Shown: positions 15,171 through 23,208 of the stretch, piece after piece
Numbering within the stretch: position 1 is the stretch's first letter
How the letters are laid out: each line of letters starts with the position of its first letter
Source of the DNA: JAICUF01 sp038250675
GTDB lineage: Bacteria > Gemmatimonadota > Gemmatimonadetes > Gemmatimonadales > GWC2-71-9
Length of the DNA stretch: 64,000 nucleotides
Direction of reading: 5' to 3'
NCBI GenBank assembly: GCA_038250675.1
Contig: JBBSCB010000007.1
Coordinates: 1-64,000 of the forward strand
Program-made: the position numbers and the translations under genes
Notes under the pieces: generated by a model
Seen by the model: only the letters and a program-made list of their open reading frames with translations
What the model was told of the DNA's origin: nothing
The model's database searches: none

Positions 15171-15568
15171 GCGGCGTTCCCGAATTCCGGTGGCAGGCGG
15201 TGGGTCGTCGCAAGACCAGTGTCGCGCGCGTCTACCTGACGCCGGGCACCGGCAAGTGGGCCATCAACGGCCGCACGCTGGGTGACTACTTCCCGCGTCC
15301 GTCGCTGGTGCAGCACATCCAGCAGTCGTTCACGGCCACGGACACGCTCGGTGCCTTCGACGTCATGGCGCACGTGGACGGCGGCGGTCAGACCGGCCAG
15401 GCCGGTGCGCTGCGGCTGGGCATCGCCCGCGCGCTGGTGGAAGCCGATGGGCAGCACCGCGCCAAGCTGCGCGCGGCCGGCCTCCTGACGCGCGATCCCC
15501 GCGCCGTGGAGCGCAAGAAGCCCGGCCAGCCGGGCGCCCGGAAACGGTTCCAGTTCTCGAAGCGGTAG
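15167..15568 (+). CDS. rpsI: 30S ribosomal protein S9
   Basis: 133 residues. The characteristic AVGRRKTSVARVYLTPGTG opening and the basic C-terminus KKPGQPGARKRFQFSKR, whose tail contacts P-site tRNA, are both present. The ATG overlaps the rplM stop by ATGA. It ends in TAG at the canonical family C-terminus, which shows that TAG acts as a stop in this genome. Confidence 0.97.
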   Translation: MSGVPEFRWQAVGRRKTSVARVYLTPGTGKWAINGRTLGDYFPRPSLVQHIQQSFTATDTLGAFDVMAHVDGGGQTGQAGALRLGIARALVEADGQHRAKLRAAGLLTRDPRAVERKKPGQPGARKRFQFSKR

Positions 15569-15727
15569 TCGCTGTCGCGGCCGGCCTGGTGCCGGCCGCC
15601 GTGGACGGCCGTGCGGCCGTCCGATCTCGCACATCGCCGGATCCTGTTCTGGGTGCCCCTCGCGGGTCGGGCCGGGAGATGAAGGCGATGGACGCGTAAC
15701 CCCAAACCGAAGGATACCAGTACCCGC
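15569..15727 (+). other. rpsI-rpsB intergenic region with hairpin
   Basis: 159 bp between S9 and S2. A perfect 8-bp stem GGACGGCC/GGCCGTCC with GTGC loop lies at 15603-15622, next to a second GC-rich inverted repeat (CGGCC...GGCCG, around 15578-15597). No T-run follows, so termination is not supported. It may be part of an S2 leader or a processing structure. No clear promoter was found. Confidence 0.35.
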
Positions 15728-16630
15728 ATGGCACAGCCCCAGATTCAGGACCTCCTCGAAGCCGGTGTGCATTTCGGCCACCAGACCCGTCGCTGGAACC
15801 CGAAAATGCGTCGGTTCATCTTCGCCGAACGCTCCGGCATCTACATCATCGACCTGCAGAAGACGCTGCGGCAGATCCAGAAGGCCCAGGAGCTGCTCCG
15901 GGGCGTCGTGGCCAAGGGCGAGGGTGTCCTGTTCGTCTGCACCAAGAAGCAGTTGAAGGCCATCGTGCAGACCGAAGCGGCCTCGGCCGGTGCGTTCTAC
16001 ATCACCGAGCGCTGGCTGGGCGGCATGCTGACCAACTTCCAGACTGTGAAGAAGCAGATCAAGCGGCTGCGTGACCTGGAGCAGGGCGCCACCGAGGGCG
16101 ACTTCTCCAACTACACGAAGAAGGAACGCCTGATGTTCGAGCGCGAGCGCGAGAAGCTCAGCCGGAACCTCGAGGGCGTGAAGATGATGACGCGGCTGCC
16201 GGGCGCGCTCTTCGTGGTGGACGCCAAGAAGGAAAAGATCGCCGTCGCCGAGGCCAACAAGCTGGGCATCCCGGTCGTGGCGATCGTGGACACCAACGCC
16301 GATCCGGACGTCATCACCGTGCCGGTGCCGGGCAACGACGACGCGATCCGCTCGGTCTCGCTGATCACCGCCGCGCTCTGCGACGTGATCAAGGAAGCGC
16401 GAGCCCAGGTGCCCCTGCGCGAAGCGGCCGAGGACATGGACGGCGAGACGTACAGCAGCGACCAGAGTGGCGAGTCCGGCGACGACGCCGAGCGGCGCAA
16501 GCGGCGGCCAGGCCGGCGCAAGCGGCGGCCCAAGCCCGAGGCGATTGCCGCCCGGCTCAAGAGCGATGGCGAGGGCGCGGCGGAGTCCGGAGCGGCTGAA
16601 CCCGGCGCGGCGAGTGGCGCGGACGCGTAA
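15728..16630 (+). CDS. rpsB: 30S ribosomal protein S2 with C-terminal extension
   Basis: 300 residues against about 240 for E. coli S2. The core is normal: IQDLLEAGVHFGHQTRRWNPKM at the N-terminus (in two blocks), RWLGGMLTNFQTVK, and IPVVAIVDTNADPD. After about residue 235 a low-complexity tail begins: an acidic patch, then an Arg/Lys-rich patch (ERRKRRPGRRKRRPKP), then an Ala/Glu/Gly-rich end. A terminator-like hairpin separates it from tsf. Confidence 0.96.
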   Translation: MAQPQIQDLLEAGVHFGHQTRRWNPKMRRFIFAERSGIYIIDLQKTLRQIQKAQELLRGVVAKGEGVLFVCTKKQLKAIVQTEAASAGAFYITERWLGGMLTNFQTVKKQIKRLRDLEQGATEGDFSNYTKKERLMFEREREKLSRNLEGVKMMTRLPGALFVVDAKKEKIAVAEANKLGIPVVAIVDTNADPDVITVPVPGNDDAIRSVSLITAALCDVIKEARAQVPLREAAEDMDGETYSSDQSGESGDDAERRKRRPGRRKRRPKPEAIAARLKSDGEGAAESGAAEPGAASGADA

Positions 16631-16656
16631 GCGCGGCGCGCCGCTACGTTGAACTG

Positions 16657-16696
16657 CCGCCGCTCTCGGCCTATGCGGGCCCCGAGCGGCGGTTTT
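16657..16696 (+). terminator. Intrinsic terminator or attenuator between rpsB and tsf
   Basis: Nine-bp stem CCGCCGCTC (16657-16665) against GAGCGGCGG (16684-16692), followed directly by TTTT. rpsB and tsf are normally co-transcribed. A partial terminator here would lower EF-Ts output relative to S2, as described for this junction in other bacteria. No good promoter for tsf is visible between the hairpin and its start. Confidence 0.7.
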
Positions 16697-16731
16697 AGTA
16701 TTCACCCCTGAACCGACGGTGGGTTGCGAAC

Positions 16732-17337
16732 ATGGCGAGCACGATGATTTCTCCCAAGGATGTAGCTGAGCTGCGCGCACGCACCAGTGCGGGCATGATG
16801 GACTGCAAGAAGGCGCTTGAGGAGGCCGGCGGCGACATGGACAAGGCCGCCGAGGTGCTCCGCAAGAAGGGCATCGCGAAGGCCGAGAAGCGCGCCGGCC
16901 GGACCGCGTCCCAGGGATTGGTGGTGAGCTATATCCACCACAATCACCAGGTGGGCGTGCTGCTCGAGCTCAACTGCGAAACCGATTTCGTGGCGCGCAA
17001 CGAGGCGTTTGGCCAGCTGGCGCGGGACATTGCGCTGCACGTGGCGTCGGCCGACCCGATCGGCGTCAGTGCCGAGGACGTGCCGGCCGAGCTGCTGGAG
17101 CGGGAGCGCCGGATCGCGGAGGAGCAGGTGGCGGCGGAGGGTAAGCCGGAAAACATCCGCGCCAAGATCGTGGACGGCAAGCTGAAGAAATTCGTGGCCG
17201 AGCGGACACTGATGGAGCAGCCGTTCGTCCGCGACGACAAGCAGACCGTCGGCGAACTCGTCAAGGAGGCCTCGGCCCGCATGGGTGAAGCGATCACGGT
17301 CAAGCGGTTTGCCCGGTTCCAGGTCGGAGCCGCCTGA
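16732..17337 (+). CDS. tsf: Translation elongation factor Ts (short form)
   Basis: 201 residues, the short form without the extended second half found in E. coli (283 aa). It regenerates EF-Tu-GTP. Visible motifs are the UBA-like N-terminus (VAELRARTSAGMMDCKKAL), the EF-Tu-contacting ETDFVARNEAF, and the C-terminal module. ATG 16732 is followed by a second in-frame ATG at 16744 that matches the usual start. The last base of its TGA is the first base of the pyrH ATG. Confidence 0.95.
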   Translation: MASTMISPKDVAELRARTSAGMMDCKKALEEAGGDMDKAAEVLRKKGIAKAEKRAGRTASQGLVVSYIHHNHQVGVLLELNCETDFVARNEAFGQLARDIALHVASADPIGVSAEDVPAELLERERRIAEEQVAAEGKPENIRAKIVDGKLKKFVAERTLMEQPFVRDDKQTVGELVKEASARMGEAITVKRFARFQVGAA

Positions 17338-18047
17338 TGGCCCTCGCCTACGCCCGCGCCCTGCTCAAGGTGTCGGGCGAGGCGCTGGCGGGCGACAAGG
17401 GCTCGGGGCTCGACTATCGGGTGGTCGAGACCCTGGCCGACGAAATCAAGGGCGTGCATGCCCTTGGCGTGCAGCTCTGCCTGGTGGTGGGCGGCGGCAA
17501 TATCATCCGCGGCGCCACCGCCAGCCGCGAAGGGCTCGACCGCGTCTCGGCCGACTACATGGGCATGCTCGCCACCGTGATCAATGCGCTGGCGCTGCAG
17601 GATGTGCTGGAAAAGAGCGGCGTCAACACGCGCGTCATGACCGCCATCCGCATGGAATCGCTGGCCGAGCCGTACATTCGCCGGCGCGCCATCCGCCACC
17701 TCGAGAAGGGGCGGCTCATCATCTTTGCCGGCGGCACGGGCAATCCGTTCTTTTCGACCGATACCGCAGGCGTGCTGCGCGCGCTCGAAGTTGAGGCGGA
17801 TGTGATCCTCAAGGCCACTAACGTGGACGGCATCTACACCAGCGATCCGCGCACGGACCCCACCGCCACGTTCATACCCGAGCTGTCGTTCCAGGAGGCG
17901 ATCGTGAAGAACTATGCCGTGATGGACGCCAATGCATTCGGCCTGTGCAAGGCCAATCAGCTGCCGATCATCGTCTTCAACATCAATCAGCCGGGCGCCA
18001 TCGCGCGCGTGCTCCAGGGCGAGCGCGTGGGGACGATCGTTCGATGA
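17337..18047 (+). CDS. pyrH: Uridylate kinase
   Basis: 236 residues, amino acid kinase fold. It phosphorylates UMP. Motifs are LLKVSGEAL at the N-terminus, VGGGNIIRGA, and GTGNPFFSTDTAG with KATNVDGIYTSDPRTDP. Start and stop overlap tsf (TGATG) and frr (ATGA), as in the conserved rpsB-tsf-pyrH-frr cluster. Confidence 0.96.
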   Translation: MALAYARALLKVSGEALAGDKGSGLDYRVVETLADEIKGVHALGVQLCLVVGGGNIIRGATASREGLDRVSADYMGMLATVINALALQDVLEKSGVNTRVMTAIRMESLAEPYIRRRAIRHLEKGRLIIFAGGTGNPFFSTDTAGVLRALEVEADVILKATNVDGIYTSDPRTDPTATFIPELSFQEAIVKNYAVMDANAFGLCKANQLPIIVFNINQPGAIARVLQGERVGTIVR

Positions 18048-18598
18048 GTACGATCCCTGACCTGCTCAAGCAGGCGCGCGAAGGCATGCACAAGGCCATC
18101 GAGAGCACCAAGCGGGAGCTGAGCGGCATCCGCAGCGGCAAGGCCTCGCCCACGCTGTTGGACGTGGTGCGGGTGGACGCCTACGGCAGCTCGGTGCCGA
18201 TCAACCAGGTGGCGATGATCTCGGCACCGGAGCCCCGGATGCTCACGGTGCAGCCATTCGACAAGGGACTCTCGCAGGCGATCGAGCGAGCCATCCGCGA
18301 CTCGGATCTTGGCGTGAACCCGTCGTCGCAGGGCAACGTCATCCGCGTGCCGCTGCCGATGCTGTCCGAGGAGCGGCGCAAGGAGCTGGTGAAGGTGGTG
18401 AACAAGCTGGCCGAGGAAGGCCGCATCGCGGTGCGGCACGCGCGCACCGACGCGATCTCGAAGATCAAGAAGCTCGAGAAGATCTCCGAGGACGACAAGA
18501 CGCGCGGCGAGAAGGATGTCCAGAAGCTGACCGACGAACACATCAAGCAGATCGAAGGCCTGATCGTGTCGAAGGAAGCGGAAATCATGGAAGTCTGA
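18044..18598 (+). CDS. frr: Ribosome recycling factor
   Basis: 184 residues, the usual length. RRF splits post-termination ribosomes with EF-G. The sequence shows LSGIRSGKASPTLLD, the central VQPFDKGLSQAIERAI, VIRVPLPMLSEERRKELVK and a C-terminal charged helix. ATG 18044 overlaps the pyrH stop by ATGA; longer in-frame starts run inside pyrH and are not credible. Confidence 0.96.
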   Translation: MSTIPDLLKQAREGMHKAIESTKRELSGIRSGKASPTLLDVVRVDAYGSSVPINQVAMISAPEPRMLTVQPFDKGLSQAIERAIRDSDLGVNPSSQGNVIRVPLPMLSEERRKELVKVVNKLAEEGRIAVRHARTDAISKIKKLEKISEDDKTRGEKDVQKLTDEHIKQIEGLIVSKEAEIMEV

Positions 18599-18602
18599 TT
18601 CG

Positions 18603-19343
18603 ATGGGCGACGATCCCCTCCAGCGGCTGCGGCTGCACGGGGCGGTGCCGGCACACATCGCGATCATCATGGACGGCAACGGCCGCTGGGCACGCGGCCG
18701 CGCGTTGCCGCGTCCGCTGGGGCATCACGCCGGCATGGGCGCCGTCCGCGAGGTGGTCGCCGGATGCCTGGAGGCCGGGGTCGAGGTCCTGACGCTGTTT
18801 GCGTTCAGCCAGGAAAACTGGCAGCGCCCGGCGCCGGAGATCGAGGCGCTCATGGGGCTGCTGGAGGAGTACATCGCCCGCGAGGCGGACGAGCTCCGCG
18901 AAAAGGGCGTGGCCGTGCGGGTCCTGGGCGATGTCGAGCGGCTTGGCGCCGGCGCGCGCCGCGCGGTGGATCGCGTCATGGCCCATACCGCCGGCGGGAC
19001 CGCGCTCTCCCTCAACCTCTGCATCTCCTACAGCTCGCGCGCCGAGATCACCCGCGCCGCCCGCCTGCTCGGAGAGGACGTGGCGGCAGGCCGGCTGGAT
19101 CCCGCCGAGATCGACGAAGACGCGCTCGCCCGCCGCCTGTATACCGCGCCGTGGCCCGATCCCGACCTCCTGATCCGCACCTCGGGTGAGCTGCGGATCT
19201 CCAATTTTCTGCTGTGGCAGCTCGCGTACGCGGAGCTGTACGTTACGCCGGTGCTCTGGCCCGACTTTACCCGCCGCGACCTCTTCGAAGCCATCCTCGA
19301 TTTCCAGCGCCGCGATCGCCGTTTCGGCCGCGTCACCGTCTGA
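18603..19343 (+). CDS. uppS: Isoprenyl transferase (undecaprenyl diphosphate synthase)
   Basis: 246 residues, a cis-prenyltransferase making the C55 lipid carrier for cell-wall and glycan synthesis. Motifs are HIAIIMDGNGRWARGR with the catalytic Asp, LTLFAFSQENWQRP, and the C-terminal DLLIRTSGELRISNFLLWQ and WPDF. It follows frr by 4 bp, and its TGA shares a base with the cdsA ATG. Its isoprenoid substrates come from the pathway of Dxr, encoded two genes downstream. Confidence 0.95.
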   Translation: MGDDPLQRLRLHGAVPAHIAIIMDGNGRWARGRALPRPLGHHAGMGAVREVVAGCLEAGVEVLTLFAFSQENWQRPAPEIEALMGLLEEYIAREADELREKGVAVRVLGDVERLGAGARRAVDRVMAHTAGGTALSLNLCISYSSRAEITRAARLLGEDVAAGRLDPAEIDEDALARRLYTAPWPDPDLLIRTSGELRISNFLLWQLAYAELYVTPVLWPDFTRRDLFEAILDFQRRDRRFGRVTV

Positions 19344-20209
19344 TGGACCAGAACCTCGTTCGCCGCGTCGGCTTCGCGGCCGTGGCCATCCCCGTGGCGC
19401 TCGGCGTCGTGTGGCTGGGCGGCTGGCCGCTGGTGGCGCTGGTGTCGGTGGTGGGCGTGCTCGGCGTCCGGGAGCTCCTCGACTTTGCCGGGCGCCAGGA
19501 GATCCGTCCGGCGCGCGGCCTGGCGCTGGGTACGGCAGCACTGCTGCCGCCGGTAGCCTATGCCGCGCTGACCAATCCGGGCATGGCTGCGCGGATTGCC
19601 GCGTGGTGGCCCAGCGCCGTCGCCATCTGGCTGCTGGCCCTCCTCACGTGGCTGCTGATGGCGCGGGGCCCGGCCGAGCGCCCGCTGGGGAGCGCCGCGA
19701 TCACCACGTTCGCCGTACTGTATGCCGGCGCGCTTCCCGCGTTTTTGCTCATGCTGCGCCACGGCGGCCATGGCACACAGTCGTGGGCCGGGACCTGGCT
19801 CGTCTTCTTTCCGCTGGTGGTGACCTGGGTTTGCGATACCGCTGCGATGTTCGGCGGGCGCGCCATCGGCGGCCCCAAGCTGGCGCCGGGCATCAGCCCG
19901 GGGAAGACTCGCTCGGGAAGCGTCGTTGGCGTGCTGGGCGGGCTCCTCGTCGCGATGATCTTTGCGCTGGTGGTCTTTCCGCGGCTGGGCATCGTCGCCT
20001 CGCTCCCGGCGCTGCTTGCCATGGCGCTGGTGTGGTCGGTGATGGGGCAAGTGGGCGATCTGGCTGAGTCGCTGTTCAAGCGCGAGATCGGCGTGAAAGA
20101 TTCGAGCGCGCTGATTCCGGGGCACGGCGGCGTGCTGGACCGCTTCGATTCCCTCTACTTCGTCATTCCGCTGGCGGCGGCGATGTACCGGTTGTGCGGG
20201 CTGGCGTGA
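19343..20209 (+). CDS. cdsA: Phosphatidate cytidylyltransferase
   Basis: 288 residues with about eight hydrophobic segments. It makes CDP-diacylglycerol, the precursor used by PssA (57809). The C-terminal CdsA signature is intact (KDSSALIPGHGGVLDRFDS), preceded by FKREIGV. An earlier conserved stretch ISPGKTRSGSVVG is also present. ATG 19343 overlaps the uppS stop (TGATG). Confidence 0.94.
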   Translation: MDQNLVRRVGFAAVAIPVALGVVWLGGWPLVALVSVVGVLGVRELLDFAGRQEIRPARGLALGTAALLPPVAYAALTNPGMAARIAAWWPSAVAIWLLALLTWLLMARGPAERPLGSAAITTFAVLYAGALPAFLLMLRHGGHGTQSWAGTWLVFFPLVVTWVCDTAAMFGGRAIGGPKLAPGISPGKTRSGSVVGVLGGLLVAMIFALVVFPRLGIVASLPALLAMALVWSVMGQVGDLAESLFKREIGVKDSSALIPGHGGVLDRFDSLYFVIPLAAAMYRLCGLA

Positions 20210-21354
20210 CGGCCGGCCGGTCGTCGACGGAGCAGCTGGGCGTCGCCGTGCTGGGCTCCACGGGATCGATCGGGCAGAGCACGCTCGCCGTGCTGCGCCG
20301 TCATCCCGATCGCTTCCGGGTCGTGGCGCTGACCGCGCACCGCGATGCCCACGGCCTGCGGGCGCAGGCCGCGGAGTGGCGGCCGGCCTATGCGGGCCTC
20401 ACCGCCGGTGGCCCCGGCGATGGGATGCCCACCGGCGAGGGGGTGCTGGTGGCGGCCGCGACCCATCCCGACGTGGGCATCGTAGTGAATGCCGTGGTCG
20501 GCGCGGCCGGCCTCGATGCCACGCTCGCCGCGCTCCGCGCCGGCAAGCGCGTGGCGCTCGCCAACAAGGAGTCGCTGGTCATGGGCGGCGAGTTGGTGCT
20601 GGCGGCGGCGCGCGAAGGCGGCGGCGAGATCGTACCGATCGATTCGGAGCACAGTGCCGTCCTGCAATGCATGGCCGGCTGTGACTCGGCGCCAAGCCGG
20701 CTGGTGCTCACAGCCTCCGGCGGGCCGTTTCGCGAGTGGGCGCCGGCGCAGATGGCGTCCGCCACCGTGGCGCAGGCGCTCTCGCATCCCACCTGGCGCA
20801 TGGGCCGCAAGATCTCGGTGGACAGCGCCACGCTGGCCAACAAGGCGCTCGAGCTCATCGAGGCGCACTTTCTCTTTGGGCTGGCGTACGATGCGCTCGA
20901 CGCCGTGGTGCATCCGCAGAGCGTGATCCACGCCTTCGTCGAGTTCTGTGACGGGAGCGTGGTGGCGCAGCTCGGCTTTCCCTCGATGGAGCTACCCATT
21001 CTCTACGCACTGACACACCCCAGGCGGGTGGTGGACGGTGGCCAGCGGCGGTTCGATCCGGTGGCGGCGGGTTCGCTCTCGTTCGAACCGATCCGCGTCG
21101 GCGCGTTCCCCGCGTTCGCGGCCGGCGTTGCGGCCGGCCGGGCCGGTGGCACCGCGCCGGCCGTGTTCAATGCTGCCAACGAGGTCGCGGTGGCTGCCTT
21201 CCTGGCCGGTGCGGCGACGTTCGGGCGGATCGGCGACGTGATCGCGGGCGTACTCGACGAACACGTCGCGGCGGACGCACGTGACCTCGCCACGATCCGT
21301 TCGGCGGATCACTGGGCGCGCGCCCGCGCGCGGGAGCTGCTGCAGTGCACATGA
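20206..21354 (+). CDS. dxr: 1-deoxy-D-xylulose-5-phosphate reductoisomerase
   Basis: 382 residues. It catalyses the first committed step of the MEP isoprenoid pathway with NADPH. Motifs are VLGSTGSIGQSTLAV, LANKESLVMGG, the metal and substrate residues in IDSEHSAVLQC, LTASGGPFRE and HPTWRMGRKISVDSATL. GTG 20206 overlaps the cdsA stop by GTGA and is preferred to the GTG at 20194. Confidence 0.95.
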   Translation: MTAGRSSTEQLGVAVLGSTGSIGQSTLAVLRRHPDRFRVVALTAHRDAHGLRAQAAEWRPAYAGLTAGGPGDGMPTGEGVLVAAATHPDVGIVVNAVVGAAGLDATLAALRAGKRVALANKESLVMGGELVLAAAREGGGEIVPIDSEHSAVLQCMAGCDSAPSRLVLTASGGPFREWAPAQMASATVAQALSHPTWRMGRKISVDSATLANKALELIEAHFLFGLAYDALDAVVHPQSVIHAFVEFCDGSVVAQLGFPSMELPILYALTHPRRVVDGGQRRFDPVAAGSLSFEPIRVGAFPAFAAGVAAGRAGGTAPAVFNAANEVAVAAFLAGAATFGRIGDVIAGVLDEHVAADARDLATIRSADHWARARARELLQCT

Positions 21355-22736
21355 TCGGCTCGTTTGCCACCACGGTGCTCGCCCTGGCCGTCGTCCTCGG
21401 CGTGCTGGTCTTTGTGCACGAGGCGGCGCACTTCGTGGCGGCCAAGTGGGCCGGCATCTACGTGCACCGGTTTTCGCTTGGACTGGGACCACCGATCAAG
21501 GCACTGACCTTCCGGCGCGGCGAGACCGAGTATTCCGTCTCATGGCTCCCGCTGGGCGGGTACGTCAAGATGGCCAGCCGGGAAGAGGAGGCGACCAGCG
21601 CCGCGCTGGAGGGCGGAACGCCGGAGGCGGTGGTCCCCCCGCATCGCATGTTCGAGGCGCAGCCGGTCTGGAAGCGAATGATCGTGATCCTGGCCGGCGT
21701 CACCGCCAACGCACTGTTTGCCTGGCTGCTCTTCTCCGTGCTCGCGTTCTGGAAGGGCGAGCAGGTCATCATCGAGACCCGGGTGGGCGTCGTGGCCGAC
21801 TCGCTGCCGCCGGGTGCTGAGGCCTTGCGTCTGCTCCGGCCCGGCGATCGGATCGTCGCCGTCGCCGGGCAGCCGGTCGCGTCGTGGGAGGCCGTCTCGA
21901 CCGGCATCCGCGATGCGCCGGGCGACAGCATTCCGATCCGGCTGGATGACGGGCGGACCGTCACGCTGCTGATCCATCCGGATGCGCTCAAGGAGCGGAC
22001 GCTGGCATCCATCGCCGTCATCCCGTATCGGCCGGCCATCGCGGCCGAGGTGCTTCCGGGCCAGCCGGCGGCACAGGCCGGGGTGGAGGCGGGAGATACC
22101 ATCGTTGCCATCGACGGCCAGCCAGTGCGTCAGTGGTACGACATCATGCGGCTGATCGAGCCGCGCCCGGCCACGCGAGTGACGCTCCTCGTCGGCCGGG
22201 CTGATGGCCGCCACACGCTGGCGGTGACGACGCGTGGCGAGTCGGTCGACTCCGGCGGCGTCAAGCGGGAGGTCGGCAAGCTGGGGGTCGGCTCGCCCAG
22301 GCCCGCGATCCGGTCGCGGAGCTTTTCGCTGGGTGGTGCGATCGCCGAAGGGGGGCGCCAGACGGTCGACGCGATTCACCAGGTGGGTCGCACGATCCGC
22401 GGGCTACTGAGTGGCCGGGTGGCCGGGCGCGAGCTGGGCGGGCCGATCCTGATCGGACAGCTGGCCGGCCAGACGGCACGGCTCGGCCTGGATGCGTTTC
22501 TCGGTTTCATGGCGCTGATCTCGGTCAATCTCGCGCTGCTGAACCTGCTGCCGGTGCCAGTGCTGGATGGCGGGCAGTTCATGTTTCTGCTGGCCGAGGC
22601 GGTGCGGGGCCGGCCACTCTCGCTGCGGCTCAGGGAGCGGCTCACGCTGGTGGGGCTCGTGCTCATCGTGCTGCTGATGATCTTTGCCTTCTGGAATGAT
22701 ATCCGGCGGCTGATCGAGGCCTGGACCCAGCACTGA
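21351..22736 (+). CDS. rseP: RseP-type site-2 metalloprotease
   Basis: 461 residues. An intramembrane zinc protease that in model diderms cleaves anti-sigma factors. The zinc motif H23-E24-x2-H27 (VFVHEAAHF) lies in the first helix. Two PDZ domains follow (GVVADSLPPGAEALRLL, and AEVLPGQPAAQAGVEAGD). The third zinc ligand is in LLNLLPVPVLDGGQF near the C-terminus, followed by a last helix. ATG 21351 overlaps the dxr stop by ATGA; GTG 21345 is 6 nt upstream. No anti-sigma factor or sigma gene is nearby. The uppS-cdsA-dxr-rseP order is widespread. Confidence 0.94.
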   Translation: MIGSFATTVLALAVVLGVLVFVHEAAHFVAAKWAGIYVHRFSLGLGPPIKALTFRRGETEYSVSWLPLGGYVKMASREEEATSAALEGGTPEAVVPPHRMFEAQPVWKRMIVILAGVTANALFAWLLFSVLAFWKGEQVIIETRVGVVADSLPPGAEALRLLRPGDRIVAVAGQPVASWEAVSTGIRDAPGDSIPIRLDDGRTVTLLIHPDALKERTLASIAVIPYRPAIAAEVLPGQPAAQAGVEAGDTIVAIDGQPVRQWYDIMRLIEPRPATRVTLLVGRADGRHTLAVTTRGESVDSGGVKREVGKLGVGSPRPAIRSRSFSLGGAIAEGGRQTVDAIHQVGRTIRGLLSGRVAGRELGGPILIGQLAGQTARLGLDAFLGFMALISVNLALLNLLPVPVLDGGQFMFLLAEAVRGRPLSLRLRERLTLVGLVLIVLLMIFAFWNDIRRLIEAWTQH

Positions 22737-22744
22737 CGCGGCCC

Positions 22745-22774
22745 TTGCGATAGGTCGGAACAGCCGGTTATCTT
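22745..22774 (+). promoter_or_regulatory. Promoter for rpsO
   Basis: TTGCGA (22745-22750), an 18-bp spacer, then TATCTT (22769-22774), just after rseP. Initiation near 22781 gives a leader of about 59 nt. The -10 matches the one used for tmRNA. Confidence 0.55.
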
Positions 22775-22839
22775 ACGCAGCTACGTGACTTTAGGGCTTT
22801 TTGAACCGGCCGCCTGGCCGCCAGGGGACACAAGGACGC

Positions 22840-23100
22840 ATGACTTTCGATAAGCCGGCAGTGATGGAGAAGCATCGGCAGCATGAGACCGACACCGGAT
22901 CCACCAAGGTGCAGGTGGCGCTGCTGACCGAGCGGATCAATTCGCTCACCGAGCATTTCCGGACCCACACGAAAGATCATCACAGCCGCCAGGGCCTGCT
23001 CAAGATGGTGGGAACCCGGCGCCGGCTGCTGACCTACCTGAAGCGCAGCGATCTGGCGAGTTACCGCGCGCTCATCGAAGAGTTGGGTCTCCGGCATTAG
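22840..23100 (+). CDS. rpsO: 30S ribosomal protein S15
   Basis: 86 residues (E. coli 89). It shows TGSTKVQVALLTERINSLTEH, the DHHSRQGLLKMVGTRRRLLTYL core that binds 16S rRNA, and the C-terminal RYRALIEELGLR-like end (SYRALIEELGLRH). ATG 22840 follows AAGGA at a short distance; an in-frame TTG at 22801 would add an unsupported extension. pnp follows, the usual rpsO-pnp pair. Confidence 0.96.
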   Translation: MTFDKPAVMEKHRQHETDTGSTKVQVALLTERINSLTEHFRTHTKDHHSRQGLLKMVGTRRRLLTYLKRSDLASYRALIEELGLRH

Positions 23101-23115
23101 TCGTCGCGTGGCATC

Positions 23116-23148
23116 CAGGGCGTCTCGACACTCGGTCGGGGCGCCCTG
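23116..23148 (+). other. rpsO-pnp intergenic stem-loop
   Basis: CAGGGCG (23116-23122) can pair with CGCCCTG (23142-23148) around a 19-nt loop rich in C and G. No T-tract follows. In enterobacteria a hairpin at this position is cut by RNase III and mediates PNPase autoregulation; a similar role here is an inference from position. Confidence 0.35.
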
Positions 23149-23208
23149 TCCGTATTGAGGCAGTCTGCAGCAAAGAAACCGAAACCACCCAGAGAGAAGG
23201 TCGGAAAC

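Noticed and set aside
15603..15622. Perfect hairpin after rpsI as a terminator
   Set aside because: No T-tract follows the stem. It is kept as an intergenic structure only.
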